A stretch of DNA of 64,000 nucleotides, from the NCBI GenBank assembly GCA_963710815.1, contig CAVQCA010000076.1, positions 62,001 to 126,000 on the forward strand. The letters are read 5' to 3'. Under the pieces are notes generated by a model. It was not told the DNA's origin. It saw nothing but the letters and a program-made list of their open reading frames with translations, and did not search any database. Source of the DNA: CAVQCA01 sp963710815. Lineage in GTDB: Bacteria; Pseudomonadota; Gammaproteobacteria; UBA9214. The position numbers were made by a program, and so were the translations under genes. This document shows, one piece after another, positions 54,061 through 63,561 of the stretch; position 1 is the first letter of the stretch; every line of letters begins with the position of its first letter.

Positions 54061-56634
54061 TCACACAGAATTATTTACAGACTCACTTTCTGCTATTTTA
54101 CTTTTGATATACGCATGTAATTCATTTAATGTCATTTTGTGAATTTTGTTCAACTCCTTAAGCTTGTTTATATAACTTAAAGGGTCGTCATCATTATATA
54201 AGGGTGCTTTACAGGCAAGATATAGTTGTTCGGCGCCAACACTGCCGGAGCAACCTTTCAATGCATGTAAATATTCCTTGAAGCTATAAAAGTTTCTCTT
54301 GGATAATGCTATTTCCATTCCCTCAAGTAGATTTTCGCTGTCTTTTGTAAAGCCATTAATTATATCGCTGATAAATTTACTATCATCTGATAGTGAAATC
54401 AGTCCGTTAATGATGTCCTTGTTGAGCGTCTTGTATAACGACTCATTTGGAGTCGTGAGGCTAACTACATTATTCTGATATATATCAGAATCATCAGGCT
54501 CATGATTAATTTTGTGTAATGAATTTATGGTTAATAATAGCTTCTTTGCTTCAATCGGTTTTGTAAGATATGCATCAACGTTAGCTTCTTCGCACAGTTG
54601 TTTTGCCTCTGTAGTTGCGTTTGCAGTAAGAATAATGATGGGAATTCTTTCTCCACCTATTACGGAATAATTATATATTTTTGCAGCTTCGATGCCGCCC
54701 ATTACCGGCATTTGCATATCCATAATAAGAACATCAAAATTGCTGGCATCGAGTGTGTCTAAAGCTTCTTGTCCATTATTAACTATATGCGGAATATGGC
54801 CTGCATGCTCAAGTATTTTGGATATGACGAGTTGGTTTGTTGAATTGTCCTCAGCAATTAGAATACGCAACCCACGTCTGGATTTAATGCTTTTCTGAAG
54901 AAAATGATCATGAAGGTCACTTGTCTTCTCATTTTTTATGAACCCGATGCATGATGCATGTAAGGCATTAAACAAGGCACTTTTGTCTACAGGTTTCATG
55001 AAGATGCTGGAATATCCTGCCTTGCAAAATTCATCATACCCATCTTTTATATCTGTCATGAGTAATAATGGTAATCGGCGAATAGATGGTGAGGTGCGAA
55101 TAGTAAATGCAAGATGCTTAACATCTATTTCAAGTGCCTCACGATCAATCAGTACAATATGGAAAGGGTTTCCTTCAGATGTTGCATTCACTAGATGACT
55201 AAGTACAGATGCTGAATCATCAGCAATCGTGTATTCAATATTCCAGCTTGCGATATGCTCAATCACACTCGTGTCATAAGATTTAGAAATTAAAATGCGC
55301 AGTTTATTAAATACGAGCTTGTCAAATTCATCAGAATCAATAATTTGTTTTTTGAACTTTATCTGAAACCAAAATGTACTACCTACATTAACGACACTAT
55401 GCAGACCAATTTCACCACCCATAAGTTCTACAATCTGTTTTGATATAGTAGTACCAAGCCCTGTTCCTCCAAAGCGACGGGTCGTCGAATTGTCTGCCTG
55501 GGTAAAACTTTCAAATATCGATTGTTGGGCATCAAGTGGAATACCAATGCCAGTATCGATAATCTCGAAGCGTAGATGTACTACGGTATCGTTTTCTGAC
55601 AATGTGCTGATTCTAAGCTCAACACTACCGTTTTCGGTAAATTTAATTGCATTACCTAACAGATTTATGAAGACTTGACGCAGATGATGTGGATCACCGA
55701 CTAAACTGTATGGAACATGGGGAGAAATATGTGAGACTAGCTCTATTCCTTTAGATTTAGCCTGAACCATGAGCATTGATATTGTTGTGTTCACCAACTC
55801 ATGCAGATCAAATTCAGTACTTTCAATACTAAACTTGCCTGCCTCAATCTTTGAAATATCCAGAATATCCTGAATTAGTGTAAGTAACGTCTTGCCAGAA
55901 GACTGGATTATTCTTGCGAGATCCTCCTGCTCACTCGTCAAATCAGTCTCCATGATTAAATCACTCATCCCAATTACCCCATTGAGTGGTGTCCTTATTT
56001 CATGACTCATGTTTGCGAGAAACCTGCTTTTTTCCTTATTGGCTTCTTCTGCGTCGGCTTTTGCTTTTGTTAATTTGTTCAGTAAGACCGAGAAGAAAAT
56101 GGGGAGAACCATCATACCGATTAGCAAGCCGACACCAGCAGTTCTCTGTTCAATCCAGTAATCAGTATTTAATAGCACGACTGAAAACTCTATGGTCGCA
56201 ATAATTGTGCCCATGAGCAGATATACCTGCCCGTAACGCATACCATATCCGACAATTAACCAGAGATAGACTGAGAAGCAGGGAGTGGCTGTGGCGCCAC
56301 CTATGTAGAGGGTGGAGGATAGTAGTGTAAGATCAGATACTAGTGTAAATACTCTGCGTATATGTGATCTACCTGGCGCAAATTTGAAAGTGATAAGTAT
56401 GAATATCGCTATAAAATCATAAATCGTTAAATATCCTATTGGATGTTCTAAAATATTACTTTCACCAATAAGATAAAAATGTAGAGAAAAATATACTGTT
56501 ATAGCCGCAAGAATGACCAGTCTTATTATGGCCTGCTGGTATTCACCTAGCGAAGGATCTTCTTCAAATACTAGAAAGTCCTTTACAAAGGCGGTTATTG
56601 AATTTATTGAAACTCTTGGGCTAGTGTCTGACAT
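54061..56634 (-). CDS. rpfC: Hybrid sensor histidine kinase RpfC
   Basis: DSF receptor, 857 residues. Five hydrophobic helices lie between about residues 35 and 185. The HisKA domain has its phospho-histidine at about 211 (FLANMSHEIRTPLNGVIGMS), then a HATPase domain (RFGGTGLGTTISKQIVELMGG). A degenerate receiver follows (about 440-560). The true receiver has its phospho-acceptor in VLIMDMQMPVMGG, and a C-terminal HPt domain has EYLHALKGCSGSVGAEQL. In Xanthomonas unliganded RpfC also binds and restrains RpfF. Its ATG shares a base with the rpfG stop (TAATG). AT-rich codon use suggests transfer. Confidence 0.94.
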   Translation of the reverse strand: MSDTSPRVSINSITAFVKDFLVFEEDPSLGEYQQAIIRLVILAAITVYFSLHFYLIGESNILEHPIGYLTIYDFIAIFILITFKFAPGRSHIRRVFTLVSDLTLLSSTLYIGGATATPCFSVYLWLIVGYGMRYGQVYLLMGTIIATIEFSVVLLNTDYWIEQRTAGVGLLIGMMVLPIFFSVLLNKLTKAKADAEEANKEKSRFLANMSHEIRTPLNGVIGMSDLIMETDLTSEQEDLARIIQSSGKTLLTLIQDILDISKIEAGKFSIESTEFDLHELVNTTISMLMVQAKSKGIELVSHISPHVPYSLVGDPHHLRQVFINLLGNAIKFTENGSVELRISTLSENDTVVHLRFEIIDTGIGIPLDAQQSIFESFTQADNSTTRRFGGTGLGTTISKQIVELMGGEIGLHSVVNVGSTFWFQIKFKKQIIDSDEFDKLVFNKLRILISKSYDTSVIEHIASWNIEYTIADDSASVLSHLVNATSEGNPFHIVLIDREALEIDVKHLAFTIRTSPSIRRLPLLLMTDIKDGYDEFCKAGYSSIFMKPVDKSALFNALHASCIGFIKNEKTSDLHDHFLQKSIKSRRGLRILIAEDNSTNQLVISKILEHAGHIPHIVNNGQEALDTLDASNFDVLIMDMQMPVMGGIEAAKIYNYSVIGGERIPIIILTANATTEAKQLCEEANVDAYLTKPIEAKKLLLTINSLHKINHEPDDSDIYQNNVVSLTTPNESLYKTLNKDIINGLISLSDDSKFISDIINGFTKDSENLLEGMEIALSKRNFYSFKEYLHALKGCSGSVGAEQLYLACKAPLYNDDDPLSYINKLKELNKIHKMTLNELHAYIKSKIAESESVNNSV

Positions 56635-57692
56635 TACTTGCAGTCAGATATAGGCAGATCTGGCAGCATGTTCTGGATTCGTAAAATGGTGTCGAGTTTC
56701 GCCTTGAAGGCATCGAAGCATACCGGATCGAAATGAATGCCGCGCTGTTTTGTCATGTATTCAAGCGCGGTTTGAACGGGCCACGCATGTTTGTAGGGCC
56801 GCTCCGAGACGAGAGCGTCATAGACGTCCGCGACCGCGACTATCCTGGCGACAATCGGGATCTCCTCACCCTTCCTGCCGTGTGGATACCCGGACCCGTC
56901 GAATTTCTCGTGGTGACCCAGGGCGATCACCGCACCCATTTTCAGGAACTTTGACGGACTGTCCTTGAGTATCTCGTGCCCTATCACAGTGTGTTCCTTC
57001 ATTAATGCGAATTCCTCCGGGTCCAGTTTTCCCGGCTTGAGAAGTATGCTGTCCTTGATGCCGATCTTCCCGATGTCGTGCATGGGTGCAGCCATCTCTA
57101 TCACGTCGGCCTCATCGCCGCTGAAGCCAAGCTCCTCGGCTATGACTCTGGAATATTTCGCCATGCGTATGACGTGGTTACCGGTTTCCTCGTCGCGGTA
57201 CTCGCCCGCCTTTGCAAGGCGCAGCAGGGTTTCCCGTTCCCGCAGGCGGATTTCGCTTGTCGCCTCGGCGACGCGCCGTTCCAGCCAGCGCGAGCGGTCG
57301 CGGATGATCTTGTACTGCTGATGCTGTGTCAGAAGGTTGCGGCAGCGTGCCCGGCACTCGTGATGGTCGACCGGCTTCATGAGGAAATCGGTTGCACCAA
57401 CCTCCAGTGCGTCATAGCGGACGCTCCTGTCTTCGATGGCGGTGACCATGATAATCGGGATGTTTTCACAGGCTGGATTCCGCCGGAATCTGCGGATGAA
57501 CTCGATGCCATTCATTTCAGGCATCTTGTAATCAGTCAGCACGAGATCGACAGTATTACGCAAGGCCCAGTTGAGTGCCTCCAGCGGCTCTGCGAATGAC
57601 TGAATATCAAGTCCATCCTCCAGCGACCTGACGAGTTGAACGAGGATCTGTCGGCTGGTCATCTGGTCATCGATGATTACGATTGTCGTCAT
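56634..57692 (-). CDS. rpfG: HD-GYP cyclic-di-GMP phosphodiesterase response regulator RpfG
   Basis: Output of DSF signalling; hydrolyses c-di-GMP when phosphorylated. 352 residues. The receiver (1-120) has IIDDQMTSR and the phospho-Asp in LVLTDYKMPEMNG. The HD-GYP domain (about 150-350) has the HD dyad in APMHDIGKIGIKDSILLKPGKL and the GYP motif in HHEKFDGSGYPHGRKGEEIP. It is the upstream gene of the rpfG-rpfC pair. Its base composition is GC-rich like the chromosome, unlike rpfC and rpfF. Confidence 0.95.
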   Translation of the reverse strand: MTTIVIIDDQMTSRQILVQLVRSLEDGLDIQSFAEPLEALNWALRNTVDLVLTDYKMPEMNGIEFIRRFRRNPACENIPIIMVTAIEDRSVRYDALEVGATDFLMKPVDHHECRARCRNLLTQHQQYKIIRDRSRWLERRVAEATSEIRLRERETLLRLAKAGEYRDEETGNHVIRMAKYSRVIAEELGFSGDEADVIEMAAPMHDIGKIGIKDSILLKPGKLDPEEFALMKEHTVIGHEILKDSPSKFLKMGAVIALGHHEKFDGSGYPHGRKGEEIPIVARIVAVADVYDALVSERPYKHAWPVQTALEYMTKQRGIHFDPVCFDAFKAKLDTILRIQNMLPDLPISDCK

Positions 57693-58033
57693 ATCACATC
57701 TCTTTGGCGCTCATGAAAGACCCGGTCCCGTACGGCTACATTTTTCTATCCTGAGTGCACTGTTCATCTATGGTTCGAATCACATAACTGTCTGAATTAC
57801 ATTAGTAATGCGGATAATTCTCCAGCACTCATGGGTATCGGCATCACACCGAAAAAATTAAGTCTTTTAGGGGGTTGCATGAACGGAGGGGTATGATGCC
57901 GGCATCTGTGAAATGAGTTCCCACAAGGAAGGCGGGTGATTGTTGAGAAATCACCGGATGGTGCCGGACGTGTCCTTGCAGGCTGACACCCGGCCGTTAC
58001 AATAGCGGGAAGAATCGCTCAACGAGGTCCCTG
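57693..58033. other. Divergent intergenic region, rpfG / DUF2970
   Basis: 341 bases. It must contain the rpfG promoter (minus) and the DUF2970 promoter (plus). A small hairpin GGTGATT...AATCACC lies near 57938-57958. No gene or clear promoter pair was recognised. Confidence 0.4.
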
Positions 58034-58258
58034 ATGAATCAGGAAAAAGAAAACCGGCAGCTTACACCTTCATTTTTCAGTGTGCTGGGCAGTGTGCTGG
58101 CCAGCATGTTCGGGGTGCAAAGCTCGAAAAAACACGAGACTGACTTTACCCAAGGCAAGCCAATTCACTACATCATGGTGGGCCTGCTGGTCACAGTGGT
58201 ATTCATACTGACTGTGTGGGGGGTGGTGAAACTGGTACTTGCTTTCGCCGGAGTCTAA
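58034..58258 (+). CDS. DUF2970 small membrane protein
   Basis: 74 residues. The N-terminal amphipathic FFSVLGSVLASMFGVQSSKK and basic/acidic region DFTQGKPIHYI are followed by one transmembrane helix (MVGLLVTVVFILTVWGVVKLVL). This matches the DUF2970 layout common in beta/gammaproteobacteria. Function unknown. Its stop overlaps the valS stop by four bases on the opposite strand. Confidence 0.85.
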   Translation: MNQEKENRQLTPSFFSVLGSVLASMFGVQSSKKHETDFTQGKPIHYIMVGLLVTVVFILTVWGVVKLVLAFAGV

Positions 58259-61020
58259 AGAGAGCGTATACGCTGTTGTTGTTCTTCCAGGCTGCTGATT
58301 GCACCTTTCAATTCTGCGGCGCGTGCCCGTTCCTTTTCCACAACCGCGGGCGGCGCCTTGTCGGTAAATCCGGCATTTGAAAGTTTTCTCTCGCACTGGT
58401 CCAGTTCGTTGACCTTTCTGCCCAGTTCTTTAGACAACCTGGCAAGTTCCGCTTCCTTGTCGATCAGGCCGGCAAGCGGGATAAGCAGTTTCATATCGCC
58501 CAGCAGGGCAGTGGCCGACTCCGGTGCCGTTTCATCCGGCCCCAGCCAGGTCACGGAGGCAATCCGTCCTGTGGTGACCAGGTAATGACGGTTGCCTGAC
58601 AGGCGCTCCCGATCAAGGTCCGAGCCGTTCTGCAGTATTACCGGCAGGGGCTTGCGCGGGTCGATATTCATTCCGCTGCGGATCTTGCGGACGCCGATGA
58701 TGAAGGCCTTTACCCAATCGATCTCTTCGATGGCATCCCGGTCGTAGGGATGGTCCTGTGGTGAGGGGTAGGGTTGTTTCATGATGGTCTTGCCCGCCAC
58801 GCCTGCTAACGGTGCAATCCGCTGCCAGATTTCCTCGGTGATGAACGGCATGATGGGGTGCCCGAGTCGCAGCAGAATCTCCATGATGCTGACCAGCGTA
58901 CGGCGTGTGCCGCGCTGCGCCGCAGCCGGGCTGTTCGGATCGGTCAGTACCGGCTTGGAGAGTTCCAGGTACCAGTCACAGTATTCATCCCACACGAAAG
59001 AGTAGATTGCCTGGGCTGCCAGGTCGAAGCGGTAATTGCCGAACGATGTAATGACCTGGTGCACGGTGTTGTGTAACAGGGAGTTAATCCATCGATCGGC
59101 GACATTCAGTTCGATATTCTGACCATCCTGTCCACAGTCCCTTCCTTCGGTGTTCATCAGGACGTAGCGCGCCGCATTCCAGAGCTTGTTGCAGAAGTTG
59201 CGGTAGCCTTCTATCCGGTTAAGGTCGAAATTGATATCACGTCCCGTCGAGGCCAGTGCCGCGAAGGTGAAACGCAGTGCATCGGTCCCGAAAGCGGGGA
59301 TACCGTCAGGGTAATCCCTGCGTGTTTGCTGTTCGATCCTGTCGGCCATCTGTGGCTGCATGAGACCGGCGCGTCGTTTGGCAACCAGGGAATCAAGATC
59401 TATCCCGTCGATGAGATCGAGCGGATCCAGAACATTGCCCTTGGATTTGGACATCTTCTGGCCATGTGCATCTCGCACCAGGCCATGGATATAGACCTCC
59501 CGGAAAGGTACATCGCCCATGAATTTCAGCCCCATCATGATCATGCGGGCGACCCAGAAGAAGATAATATCGAAGCCGGTGACCAGTACGCTGGTAGGGT
59601 AGAACGTTTTCAGTGCCCCGGTTTCTTCCGGCCAGCCCAGCGTGCTGAATGGCCACAGCGCGGAGGAGAACCAGGTATCCAGGACATCCTCGTCCTGCCT
59701 GAGCGTGAAATCGTCTGCCAGCTTATGCCTGCTGCGCACCTCGGCTTCGGAGCGGCCGACATAGATATTGCCGGCCGTGTCGTACCAGGCCGGTATGCGA
59801 TGGCCCCACCAGATCTGACGCGAGATGCACCAGTCCTGAATGTTGCGCATCCACTCGTAATAGGTGTTTTTCCAGTTATCGGGGATGAAGCAGATGCGGC
59901 CATCCTCGACCGCCCTGATTGCGGGCTCCGCCAGCGGCCCGATTTTCACGAACCACTGGTCGGTCAGGTACGGCTCCACCACGGCTCCCGAGCGGTCGCC
60001 ACGCGGCACCATCAGCCTGTGATCCTCGACCTTTTCGAGCAGTCCCGCGCTTTCGAGGTCCGCCACGATCCGCCGGCGCGCGGCGTAACGTTCCAGTCCC
60101 TGATATTTCTTCGGCGCATTCCCGTTGATGCAGGCATCCACCGTAAGAATATTGATCATGGGCAGGCCATGACGCTTGCCCATTTCATAGTCATTGAAAT
60201 CATGCGCCGGTGTAATCTTCACGCAACCGGTGCCGAATGCCGGGTCGACATAGTCATCGGCGATGATCGGGATCTCGCGATCCGTGAGCGGGAGGCGGAT
60301 GGTTTTTCCCGTCAGGTGGCGGTAACGTTCGTCTTCCGGGTGCACGGCGACGGCGGTGTCGCCCAGCATGGTTTCCGGCCGTGTCGTTGCAACGACCAGG
60401 TGACCGGAGCCATCGGCCAGTGGATACCGCAAATGCCACATGTGGCCGGCCTCTTCCTCGGTGACGACCTCGAGATCCGAGACGGCGGTATGCAGAACCG
60501 GATCCCAGTTCACCAGCCGCTGGCCACGGTAGATCAGACCCTCTTCGTAAAGGTGGACAAAGGTTTCTTTCACGGCCAGGGAGAGACCCGTGTCCATGGT
60601 GAACCGCTCCCGGCTCCAGTCCACCGAGGAGCCCATACGACGCAGCTGTCGGGTGATGGTGCCGCCGGACTGGTGTTTCCATTCCCAGATGCGTTCGATA
60701 AATGCCTCGCGCCCGATGTCATGCCGGGTCTGGTCGCCCATACTGAGCTGGCGTTCCACCACCATCTGTGTGGCGATGCCCGCGTGGTCGGTGCCGGGCT
60801 GCCACAGGGTGTTGTCACCGCGCATGCGGTGATGTCGGATGAGGGCGTCCATCAGGGTGTCCTGGAACGCGTGTCCCATGTGCAGGCTGCCCGTAACATT
60901 GGGCGGCGGAATCATGATGCAGTAGGGATTTCCCCGACCGGACGGTGAAAAATGGCCTTCCTGCTCCCAGGATTCATACCAGCGCTGTTCGATGGTTTGG
61001 GGATTGTAGGTTTTTTCCAT
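58255..61020 (-). CDS. valS: Valyl-tRNA synthetase
   Basis: Charges tRNA-Val. 921 residues. HIGH-type motif in PPNVTGSLHMGHAFQ near residue 45, editing domain in the middle (VATTRPETMLGDTAVAVHPED), and the KMSKS motif in GQKMSKSKGNVLDP. A tRNA anticodon domain follows, then a C-terminal coiled coil (ELARLSKELGRKVNELDQC). It is last in the pepA-holC-x-valS run. A long antisense open frame is a GC-bias shadow. Confidence 0.98.
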   Translation of the reverse strand: MEKTYNPQTIEQRWYESWEQEGHFSPSGRGNPYCIMIPPPNVTGSLHMGHAFQDTLMDALIRHHRMRGDNTLWQPGTDHAGIATQMVVERQLSMGDQTRHDIGREAFIERIWEWKHQSGGTITRQLRRMGSSVDWSRERFTMDTGLSLAVKETFVHLYEEGLIYRGQRLVNWDPVLHTAVSDLEVVTEEEAGHMWHLRYPLADGSGHLVVATTRPETMLGDTAVAVHPEDERYRHLTGKTIRLPLTDREIPIIADDYVDPAFGTGCVKITPAHDFNDYEMGKRHGLPMINILTVDACINGNAPKKYQGLERYAARRRIVADLESAGLLEKVEDHRLMVPRGDRSGAVVEPYLTDQWFVKIGPLAEPAIRAVEDGRICFIPDNWKNTYYEWMRNIQDWCISRQIWWGHRIPAWYDTAGNIYVGRSEAEVRSRHKLADDFTLRQDEDVLDTWFSSALWPFSTLGWPEETGALKTFYPTSVLVTGFDIIFFWVARMIMMGLKFMGDVPFREVYIHGLVRDAHGQKMSKSKGNVLDPLDLIDGIDLDSLVAKRRAGLMQPQMADRIEQQTRRDYPDGIPAFGTDALRFTFAALASTGRDINFDLNRIEGYRNFCNKLWNAARYVLMNTEGRDCGQDGQNIELNVADRWINSLLHNTVHQVITSFGNYRFDLAAQAIYSFVWDEYCDWYLELSKPVLTDPNSPAAAQRGTRRTLVSIMEILLRLGHPIMPFITEEIWQRIAPLAGVAGKTIMKQPYPSPQDHPYDRDAIEEIDWVKAFIIGVRKIRSGMNIDPRKPLPVILQNGSDLDRERLSGNRHYLVTTGRIASVTWLGPDETAPESATALLGDMKLLIPLAGLIDKEAELARLSKELGRKVNELDQCERKLSNAGFTDKAPPAVVEKERARAAELKGAISSLEEQQQRIRSL

Positions 61021-61098
61021 CGGGAATTTTTACCTGAAACTATGCCGTCGATGGCCAGGGCAGGGGAGTATACCTTACGAGGCAAGATGACCGGGGGG

Positions 61099-61479
61099 CT
61101 ACTCGTCCCCGGGGGGATTCACCTCTTCCAGTGCGCGGGCGAGGATTTCCGGGATCCTGGCTTCGAGCTGCTGCCTGATTTCGTCATAGGCGTTGCTGCC
61201 GGCCTCGTCCAGAGCCTTGGTGATAGCCTGTTCAATGACGGGGCGTATGGAGCGGTCAATGTGCTGGTAGATACTCAGGGTCAATTCCGCGGCGAATTCA
61301 TCCAGCGCCTTGCGCAGGGCCTGATTGCCGAGCAGCTCGCGCGCAATGGTTTGTATCGGGACAGAGGCGGGCGGTGCGGGCGTGTGCAGGTCTTTTCCGC
61401 TTCCCGTTTCAGTATCTATGACGTCCCTCAGGATGGGGATGCCATCCTCGTCTACCGGCAGTTCTTCATGTGATTTCAT
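61099..61479 (-). CDS. Small protein of unknown function between holC and valS
   Basis: 126 residues, not recognised with confidence. It begins with an acidic segment, ELPVDEDGIPILRDVID, followed by a Pro/Ala linker. A predicted helical region (RELLGNQALRKALDEFAAEL, IRQQLEARIPEILARALEE) completes it. No membrane or signal sequence. The opening IPILRDVI pattern recalls DUF2486-type proteins, but this is weak. It starts four bases after the holC stop, so it is cotranscribed with pepA-holC-valS. Confidence 0.7.
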   Translation of the reverse strand: MKSHEELPVDEDGIPILRDVIDTETGSGKDLHTPAPPASVPIQTIARELLGNQALRKALDEFAAELTLSIYQHIDRSIRPVIEQAITKALDEAGSNAYDEIRQQLEARIPEILARALEEVNPPGDE

Positions 61480-61483
61480 CAGT

Positions 61484-61912
61484 CTAACTGATTTCGTGAG
61501 TTTTCAATGTATAGCCGCGATCCTTGTAGAAACGATACCGCTCACGCGCCTCCATGCGCTGTGCCTCATGGCCGCCGACGATTTCCGCCACCCGGTGGAA
61601 ACGGCTGAAGAAGGTCGGGACTTCACTGGAGAGGTTGACCAGGACGTCATGGTTGTCCCGCGGCTCCCTGTTGCAACCCAGCAGGATGGGTTGCTGCCCG
61701 CATTCCTTTCCGCTGTCCACGGCGTGTGGCAGGAAACTCCCGGCCCGGAAAGTCCAAAGCAGGTCATCGAGTTGCATCAGCTGTTCGGTCGATCCCGTAT
61801 TCATGTAGATCTGGTGATCCCGCTGAAAGGCCTTTTCCGCCAGACGACAGGCAAACAGGGCGCATGCGGTGTTTCCGGTGTCCCTGAGCAGGTAGAAATC
61901 AACGCGTGTCAT
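61484..61912 (-). CDS. holC: DNA polymerase III chi subunit
   Basis: 142-residue clamp-loader accessory protein that contacts SSB. Family pattern: RVDFYLLRDTGNTACALFACRLAEKAF at the N-terminus, then LDDLLWTFRAGSFLPHA and NREPRDNHDVLVNLSSEVP. It lies between pepA and valS as usual. Confidence 0.95.
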   Translation of the reverse strand: MTRVDFYLLRDTGNTACALFACRLAEKAFQRDHQIYMNTGSTEQLMQLDDLLWTFRAGSFLPHAVDSGKECGQQPILLGCNREPRDNHDVLVNLSSEVPTFFSRFHRVAEIVGGHEAQRMEARERYRFYKDRGYTLKTHEIS

Positions 61913-61924
61913 TGCCGGGAACCG

Positions 61925-63451
61925 CTAGTCGTTGCGCAGGCACCGGTCCAGCAGGAACTGCGTCAATAGCGAAACCGGGCGTCCGGTTGCGCCTTTCTCC
62001 TTGCCCTGTTTCCAGGCGACGCCGGCGATGTCGAGGTGAGCCCAGCGATAGTCACGGGCAAAACGTGACAGGAAGCAGGCGGCGGTAATGGTGCCGGCCT
62101 CGCGTCCGCCGATGTTGGCCATATCGGCGAAATTGCTGTCGAGCTGGGTCTGGTAGTCATCCCAGAGCGGCAATGGCCAGGCGCGGTCGCCCGTGTACTC
62201 GCCGGCGGCGAGCAATTGGCGGGAAAGTTCCTCATCATTTGCCAGCAGGCCGGTGGCGTGACTGCCCAGCGCGATCACGCAGGCTCCCGTGAGTGTGGCG
62301 ATATCCACGACGAATTCCGGATCGAACTTCTTGCAGTAACTCAGGGCGTCGCACAGGATCAGACGGCCCTCGGCATCGGTGTTCAGGATCTCGATAGTCT
62401 GTCCCGACAGGCTGGTCACGATGTCTCCGGGCTTGCTGGCCTTGCCATCAGGCAGGTTCTCGGTTGTCGGTATGATGCCCACGACATTGAGCGGCAACTC
62501 CAGTTCTGCGCAGGCCCTGACGGCGCCCAGTACGCTGGCGGCGCCGCACATGTCGAATTTCATTTCGTCCATGGCCGCGGCGGGTTTGATGGAAATGCCG
62601 CCGGAATCGAACGTCACACCCTTGCCGATCAGCACCACCGGCTTCTTTCCCTTGCGGCCTCCGCCATACTCCATGCAGATCAGCCTGGACGGTTCCCGGC
62701 TGCCGCGCGCGACGGACAGCAATGCACCCATACCGAGCTTTTCCATGGCCGCCTCGTTCAGGACGGTTACCTTGATCTCGCTGTAGTCCCTGCCGAGTTT
62801 TTTTGCCTGATCCGCGAGATAGGAGGGGGTGCAGATATTGCCGGGCAGGTTACCCAGGGTGCGCGCCAGTTTTACCCCTCCGCTGATCGCCAGGCCTTCC
62901 CTGATGGCCTTTTGTGCCGTCTTCGTATCGTTCGCCACAGGGACGTTCACGGCCATGGTGCGCAAATGTCGGTCCGGTTTGTCATCGCCACTTTTAAGCT
63001 GTCCCGTGGTGAACGTCGCATGGCAGGTTGATTCCACCAGCTGGCGCACCTTCCAGTGGATATCCCGATCCTTGAGGTCCAGCTCCGCCAGGTACGTTGC
63101 CGCCGCCTTCGCGCCGGAGTCCAGCAGGGCCTTGACGGAATTGATGACGGCCTCACGGTAGCGCTGGTCATTGAAATCAGCCTGCTTGCCGCAGCCCACC
63201 AGCAGTACCCGCTCGCTACCTGCGCCACGGGGGAAATGCACGAGTACAGTCTGCCCGCACCTGCCGTCCATGTCACCGCGCTTGAGCAGATCGGACAGCA
63301 AGCCCTCCGTGGCCTTGTCGAATTCGACGGCGGCTCCGGAAAGTCTGCGTTTTTCGAAAACACCCATGACCACACATCCGGTTTTGACTGCGCCTGGTCT
63401 CTCGCTCTTGACGGTGAATCTCATACCGTGCTCCTGTTGTGTGGTAGACAT
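61925..63451 (-). CDS. pepA: Leucyl aminopeptidase PepA (M17)
   Basis: Dizinc/manganese aminopeptidase, 508 residues. The C-terminal catalytic domain has VLIGKGVTFDSGGISIKPA and the signature NTDAEGRLILCDALSY. E. coli PepA also binds DNA at the carAB promoter and in Xer recombination. It diverges from lptF, the standard arrangement. Confidence 0.97.
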   Translation of the reverse strand: MSTTQQEHGMRFTVKSERPGAVKTGCVVMGVFEKRRLSGAAVEFDKATEGLLSDLLKRGDMDGRCGQTVLVHFPRGAGSERVLLVGCGKQADFNDQRYREAVINSVKALLDSGAKAAATYLAELDLKDRDIHWKVRQLVESTCHATFTTGQLKSGDDKPDRHLRTMAVNVPVANDTKTAQKAIREGLAISGGVKLARTLGNLPGNICTPSYLADQAKKLGRDYSEIKVTVLNEAAMEKLGMGALLSVARGSREPSRLICMEYGGGRKGKKPVVLIGKGVTFDSGGISIKPAAAMDEMKFDMCGAASVLGAVRACAELELPLNVVGIIPTTENLPDGKASKPGDIVTSLSGQTIEILNTDAEGRLILCDALSYCKKFDPEFVVDIATLTGACVIALGSHATGLLANDEELSRQLLAAGEYTGDRAWPLPLWDDYQTQLDSNFADMANIGGREAGTITAACFLSRFARDYRWAHLDIAGVAWKQGKEKGATGRPVSLLTQFLLDRCLRND

Positions 63452-63561
63452 TGCGGTCGGCGGGTCTGGTGGTATACGGTAGCTGCGTTAGAACCCTTGT
63501 CAGGAAATGCGCAGAGTGTACTGTAAGCAGGCATGATTTTCATGCATCGGGCAGATCCCCA

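Noticed and set aside
59326..60948. 540-codon open frame antisense to valS
   Set aside because: Shadow of valS codons in a GC-rich gene.
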